Shown piece by piece: positions 60,237-64,000 of a DNA stretch of 64,000 nt. Numbering within the stretch: position 1 is the stretch's first letter; each line of letters starts with the position of its first letter. Source of the stretch: Siphonodentalium dalli (Eukaryota; Mollusca; Scaphopoda; Gadilida; Siphonodentaliidae). Below the pieces are notes generated by a model. That model did not search any database. It was not told the DNA's origin and saw only the letters and a list, made by a program, of their open reading frames with translations. The stretch is taken from contig CP136069.1 of NCBI GenBank assembly GCA_032622095.1, positions 41,208,194 through 41,272,193 of the forward strand. Reading direction: 5' to 3'. The position numbers and the translations under genes are program-made.

Positions 60237-60952
60237 TGAGACACAAAATGTGCCACACCGAAGAGAGCTGCTCATGCACAACAATCACGCTAGGTGTGGT
60301 GCAGAGTTTATCAACAGACTAAAGTTATGCTACAAACAAATATAATAGTCTGATATTTCTTGACGGTCGAATATAGAAGTTTTCAAATTAAATTAAGTCC
60401 GTAATATTAATTATCAAAAAATTAAAATCTTGGTGCTCCAAAAATTTAAATTGAATAACCGTTTTTAACATTTACAAATTGACAATTTACTCATCTAGAA
60501 AATGGCCTTACAACTGTGAAGAATGAGAGGCTCAACACTCATTTATAATTGTTAAACAGGTCTGGCACATCCTGAAATCAGCTATTATGGTGGCATTCTT
60601 TATTTGGTTGTTTGCAGAACCAATTAGCTAAACATCTATACAACTTAATTGATTGAACCAAGATTGAACTCATCAGTGAGTATTGAATATCGAAGGATTA
60701 ATTGTGCAATTGTCAAGATAAATATTGAGAGCAGCCCATACAGTTTTGAAATAAAAACATGTGACAAGTCAAATGCATGTTGAGGTCAATTGGTTGATCA
60801 TGCAAAGATCACCAGCTGGGTCCAGTGCCAAAGACAAATGTCCATCTTGGTTGATAATTCATGAGGAATTATCTGTGATTTGTTGTGTGAGCCACTAACT
60901 TAATATAAAACTACGACAAATACATAAAAAATACTGTATTCTCAGGCACCTA

Positions 60953-61149
60953 CAGTAATGCCCTAAGTAATCGACTCCTTAAACACAGCAGAATTATGGG
61001 TAACTTTTCAGGATTTAGTCGGAAATATGGCTTGTTGCCATTCATCGGAAAGCTCTCGGGGAGAGCTTTCTGATGAATGGCAACAAGCCAAACAAATCCT
61101 GAAAAGTTACCCATAATTCTGCTGTGTTTAAGGAGTCGATTACTTAGGG
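60953..61149. mobile_element. T2 MITE, last bases lost
   Basis: CAGTAATGCCCTAAGTAATC at the left; the right arm ends at TTACTTAGGG without CATTACTG. The inner right arm has a deletion. Confidence 0.8.
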
Positions 61150-61387
61150 TACATCATCAGCTGAATAGGGTCTCATCAGAATTTTATTTGGAAATTTATC
61201 CTGGATTTTCAAAGAATTAAAAACTCAATCTCTAATTTATCCACATTTACAGATTTTGATAGGTTTCTAATAAAGATGTAATAAGTAAAAGGCATTGTGC
61301 GATCTAATCAATAAAGTTGCAGGATTTATTCAATAAAATTAAAAATTAATTCATTACTTTCTAGAATTCTTGAAACAGATATAACAA

Positions 61388-62126
61388 GAGCACGCCGTCG
61401 GGGCGTGGCATAATACGCCCGTTTCTGGAGTAGAGTGGGGCAAGGTTTAATTCATTTGTTTGATACCTTTGACTTAAGACGAAATAATATATGAACTTGA
61501 TCTGTATACCAAATTTGGTTCATTTCACTCGATTCAATCTAAAGTTATCATCTGGAAACCGCATATCAGGTAAAATCTAAGTCGAAAAAGGGGCATAACT
61601 CAGTCAAAATCATGCGTACGAAACCAATATTCAAACTTGATCTATATTTTGGGGTGGTAAACTAATATACCAAATTTGGTTCAGTTCACTCGATTCAATC
61701 TAAAGTTATCATCTGGAAACCGCAAATCAGGTAAAATCTAAGTCGAAAAAGGGACATAACTCAGTAAAAATCATGCGGACGAAACCCATATTCGAACTTG
61801 ATCTGTATTTTGGGGTGGTAAACTAATATACCAAATTTGGTTCAGTTCACTTGATGAAATCTAAAGTTATCATCCGGAAACCGCAAATCAGGTAAAATCA
61901 GTCGAAAAAGGGGCATAACTCAGTCAAAATCATGTGGACGAAACCCATATTCGAACTTGATCTGTATTTTGGTGTGGTAAACTAACATACCAAATTTGGT
62001 TCAGTTCACCCGATTCAATCTAAAGTTATCATCCGGTAACCAAAAGCGGACAGACGGATGGACGGACGGACGACGGATGGACAACCCATTTACATAATAC
62101 GACCGTTTTTTCAAACGGGCGTATAA
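61388..62126. repeat. Tandem-repeat element, 161-bp unit, with GACG microsatellite and terminal hairpin
   Basis: About 3.5 units (ACCAAATTTGGTTCA at 61508, 61669, 61830, 61989). The left end is CGGGGCGTGGCATAATACGCCC; the right end is a GGACGGATGG tract then hairpin ATACGACCG...CGGGCGTAT. The related left end at 3116 suggests a family. Confidence 0.7.
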
Positions 62127-62193
62127 AAATATATGGCCTCCCTCCCTCATCCAATATTCCATATAGTATTGCCTGAGAACACAGTATTTATTT

Positions 62194-62463
62194 TTAACCC
62201 TTCCATGACTGGAGCTTCCTGATATTTTGCGAAAACTCCTTGTCAATGCATTCTTTTATATATGCGAGTCTCCCATAACAAGACTCGCATATATATACTA
62301 AGAGAATACATTGGCCTAACAATATGTTTACCTTGACCGTGTTAGCCAGTGCATTCTCTTATATATGCGAGGCTCCCTATGGGAGACTCGCATATATAAG
62401 AGAATGCGCTGACACAGGATCTTTAACCCTGCTCCAACACATCTCCTATCGTGAAAGGGTTAA
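62194..62463. mobile_element. P1b MITE
   Basis: TTAACCCTTCCATGACTGGAG to CTATCGTGAAAGGGTTAA, two hairpins. Confidence 0.87.
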
Positions 62464-62727
62464 AGCAATTATGAATGGTTAGCTCTTGAAAATTAAAAAT
62501 CAAATTAATCACTCGTGAAAGTGCAAACAAAAGCAATAGAATGAACTTCATGCATTTGTTAACAAAGAAAAGAGTCAAAATCAAACACAACTTATCTACT
62601 TAGATTAGAACATGCAAAGTTGGGAGTTAGTAGCCTTATTAAAAGATCAAGGTCATTTTGTTAAAAGGTCAAGGTCATGCAGTTAACTCAGGCGAGTTAG
62701 TCAGAACTCCTGTCAAACTCCTTCTAC

Positions 62728-62944
62728 CTATTGTGGTGTACACCCTCGGCTCGCTCCTCCTCGCGTTGTGTCGTTCCTACGTACTCAGCGGCATCCACCA
62801 GACAGTTGTCCCAGTCCTCGAGCAGCAGGACGAAATTACTCCACTCGCTCTCCGTGATGTTGGAGCTACCATTGAGGAAGGCATTAAATTTGTTGTGCCA
62901 GCTGTCGAGTGAGTTGCTAACGTGGATGATGCCTGTAGCCACAC
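62728..62944 (-). CDS. AXDND1: Exon A, AXDND1-like (5'-most exon found)
   Basis: The acceptor reads atttgcag and the exon opens with two bases of a split codon. Seventy-one codons follow, starting V-A-T-G-I-I-H-V-S-N-S-L-D-S-W. The segment is Trp-rich (Trp in DSW, EW, DW) and acidic, with LLLEDW in the middle and a charged REEERAE run near the end. I placed the donor at AG|gtagaa because its phase fits exon B exactly. Another donor (G|gtgtac) lies 13 nt upstream. The first codon GTG is not a start; the coding sequence must continue upstream. A P4 MITE begins at 62980, 36 bp before this exon. Confidence 0.8.
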
Positions 62945-62979
62945 CTGCAAATTTTTAATTCGATTGAGTACACAGATAT

Positions 62980-63246
62980 TTAACCCTTTGTTAACTAAAT
63001 GAATTCTTCCCATCAGTTATAAAAGTATACATTGGAATGGTCTATTATTCATCTGGAGGGGTGTTCAGGAATAATGAGCATACAGCAGACAGACAAAAAG
63101 ATAATATTAGCGCAGCAGGATTTTTATTAGTGGGAAATGTTCGGATAATAAGTTCTTTATATGGCCATTTGTTGAACTTATTATCTGAACATTTCCTATG
63201 CCTATGGGAACTACTCGTCAATGAGTATTTAGTATAGAAAGAGTTA
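62980..63246. mobile_element. P4 MITE
   Basis: TTAACCCTTTGTTAACTAAATG at the left. The right end TATTTAGTATAGAAAGAGTTA is decayed. Confidence 0.75.
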
Positions 63247-64000
63247 GGGTACACTAAAGATATCATGAGAATTTATAAATGACTATTATTTTATCAATTT
63301 AAATTCCTACAGTAACTAATTTGCCTTCAGCTTAAAGACATATTGTGAACCTATTTCATTAAAGGACTTATTCGCTCTAGAAACTACAAAACGCAATCGG
63401 AAAGCCCTCCCTGTTGTGATTAAAATGATCCAAGTCCCATTCCCGTAAAATAAATAAATAATACCACCACCGGTATTCGGAGATTTCCGTGACTAAACTA
63501 CGAGTGACGTACTTGTGGGGAGCGAATTAAAAACACAGATTCGGAGCCGGAGTTTATTATGCAGACTACGAGGACGTAATCGTAAGTCAGCCGATACTAA
63601 AATGCAGAGTCGTATGTGCGCGTGTGGTGTATAGATTACGTTACGCTTTGGCCGTTCATCTGGAATAGAAGACAATAACTCTGTGAATAACGTAATTAAT
63701 AGCCCCTAGAATGGTTGTTGTTTTTGTAGCCATTAATAATTAACATGCCGGCACGTGTCTGTTTTGGTAAATAGATGGCAGTAATTAGTGCTTTGATTGT
63801 CTCGCGTATTCATTTGGTGATTTGTAATCACTCAGTGACTATTCATCAGTGTCAGTCGTGAACTTGTTTGCACTCTAAAATGCCACAAAGTGAATAGAAA
63901 GAATTCGAACATTATCGCTCTGGTCATACATATATAAGAAGCGCCCAAATTTATATAAACACTGGGCTGAATAATGTTAACTCTATTTATGCGCCTTTGT
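63247..64000. other. No recognisable exon or element
   Basis: Somewhat less AT-rich than its surroundings. I looked for a minus-strand exon ending in a donor that would feed exon A and saw none I could support. Confidence 0.4.

Larger units (their letters stand above)
28985..62944 (-). other. AXDND1: Gene model: 3' part of a ten-exon gene, AXDND1-like
   Basis: Ten exons (62944-62728, 52515-52422, 50579-50389, 42049-41978, 39517-39421, 38762-38619, 34050-33892, 32087-31977, 31465-31380, 29279-28985) all have AG acceptors and GT donors. All nine junctions keep one open frame through different phases (2/1, 0/0, 2/1, 2/1, 0/0, 0/0, 0/0, 0/0, 2/1) to a TGA, giving 1466 nt and 487 codons plus stop. 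The peptide starts helical and Trp-rich and ends in an acidic and Lys/Ser-rich tail. The name rests on my memory of AXDND1, where a similar Asn-Ser-Leu-Asp-x-Trp segment occurs roughly 370 residues from the end. The dynein light-chain domain that defines that protein would lie upstream, outside the window. In vertebrates the family acts in sperm flagella. Exon structure is strong; identity is moderate. Small exons inside the 10-kb first intron cannot be excluded. Confidence 0.75.

Noticed and set aside
62940-62942. GTG at the start of exon A as a translation start
   Set aside because: A splice acceptor lies just before it and two bases of a split codon precede it; eukaryotic GTG starts are very rare.

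Overview
The window is nuclear DNA from an animal, and AT-rich. Spliced exons with GT..AG introns, very low coding density and a dense load of short foldback transposons all point to a eukaryote. Tandem-repeat elements ending in GACG-type microsatellites and a terminal hairpin resemble elements I know from bivalve molluscs, so a bivalve or related marine invertebrate is my best guess. This is inference; no species can be named.

One gene is well supported. Ten exons on the minus strand, between 62944 and 28985, join with consistent codon phase at all nine junctions and end in a TGA. They encode the last 487 residues of a protein whose 5' part lies beyond the right edge or was not recognised. 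The start of this piece (Asn-Ser-Leu-Asp-x-Trp followed by a Trp-rich helical stretch) and its helical layout resemble my memory of AXDND1, an axonemal dynein light-chain-domain protein of cilia and sperm. I use that name tentatively. The last four exons encode a charged, low-complexity tail.

Most of the rest is mobile DNA. I see: (1) several unrelated palindromic families all framed by TTAA and CCCTTT/AAAGGG (P1a, P1b, P4, P6), which look like piggyBac-type MITEs; (2) a TA-flanked long palindrome, T2; (3) a long inverted-repeat family, C3, with 8-bp target duplications in some copies; (4) two or three hAT-like non-autonomous elements; (5) two Helitron-type ends, one of them a complete 620-bp insertion with its empty site visible next door; (6) a foldback element at 2064-2961 with a 9-bp duplication; (7) tandem-repeat elements with 120-175 bp units and microsatellite tails; and (8) a degraded LINE reverse transcriptase C-terminus.

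Layout: 1-12 kb is mostly unique non-coding DNA with scattered elements. 12-24 kb is a block of repeats (foldbacks, Helitrons, 'GGCCATCTTGG' tandem repeats and a ~215-bp degenerate tandem array). 24-29 kb holds MITEs. 29-63 kb is the gene, whose introns are largely built of MITEs, many starting within 5-70 bp of a splice site. 63-64 kb shows nothing recognisable. No complete transposase, RNA gene, CRISPR array or bacterial-type system was found.
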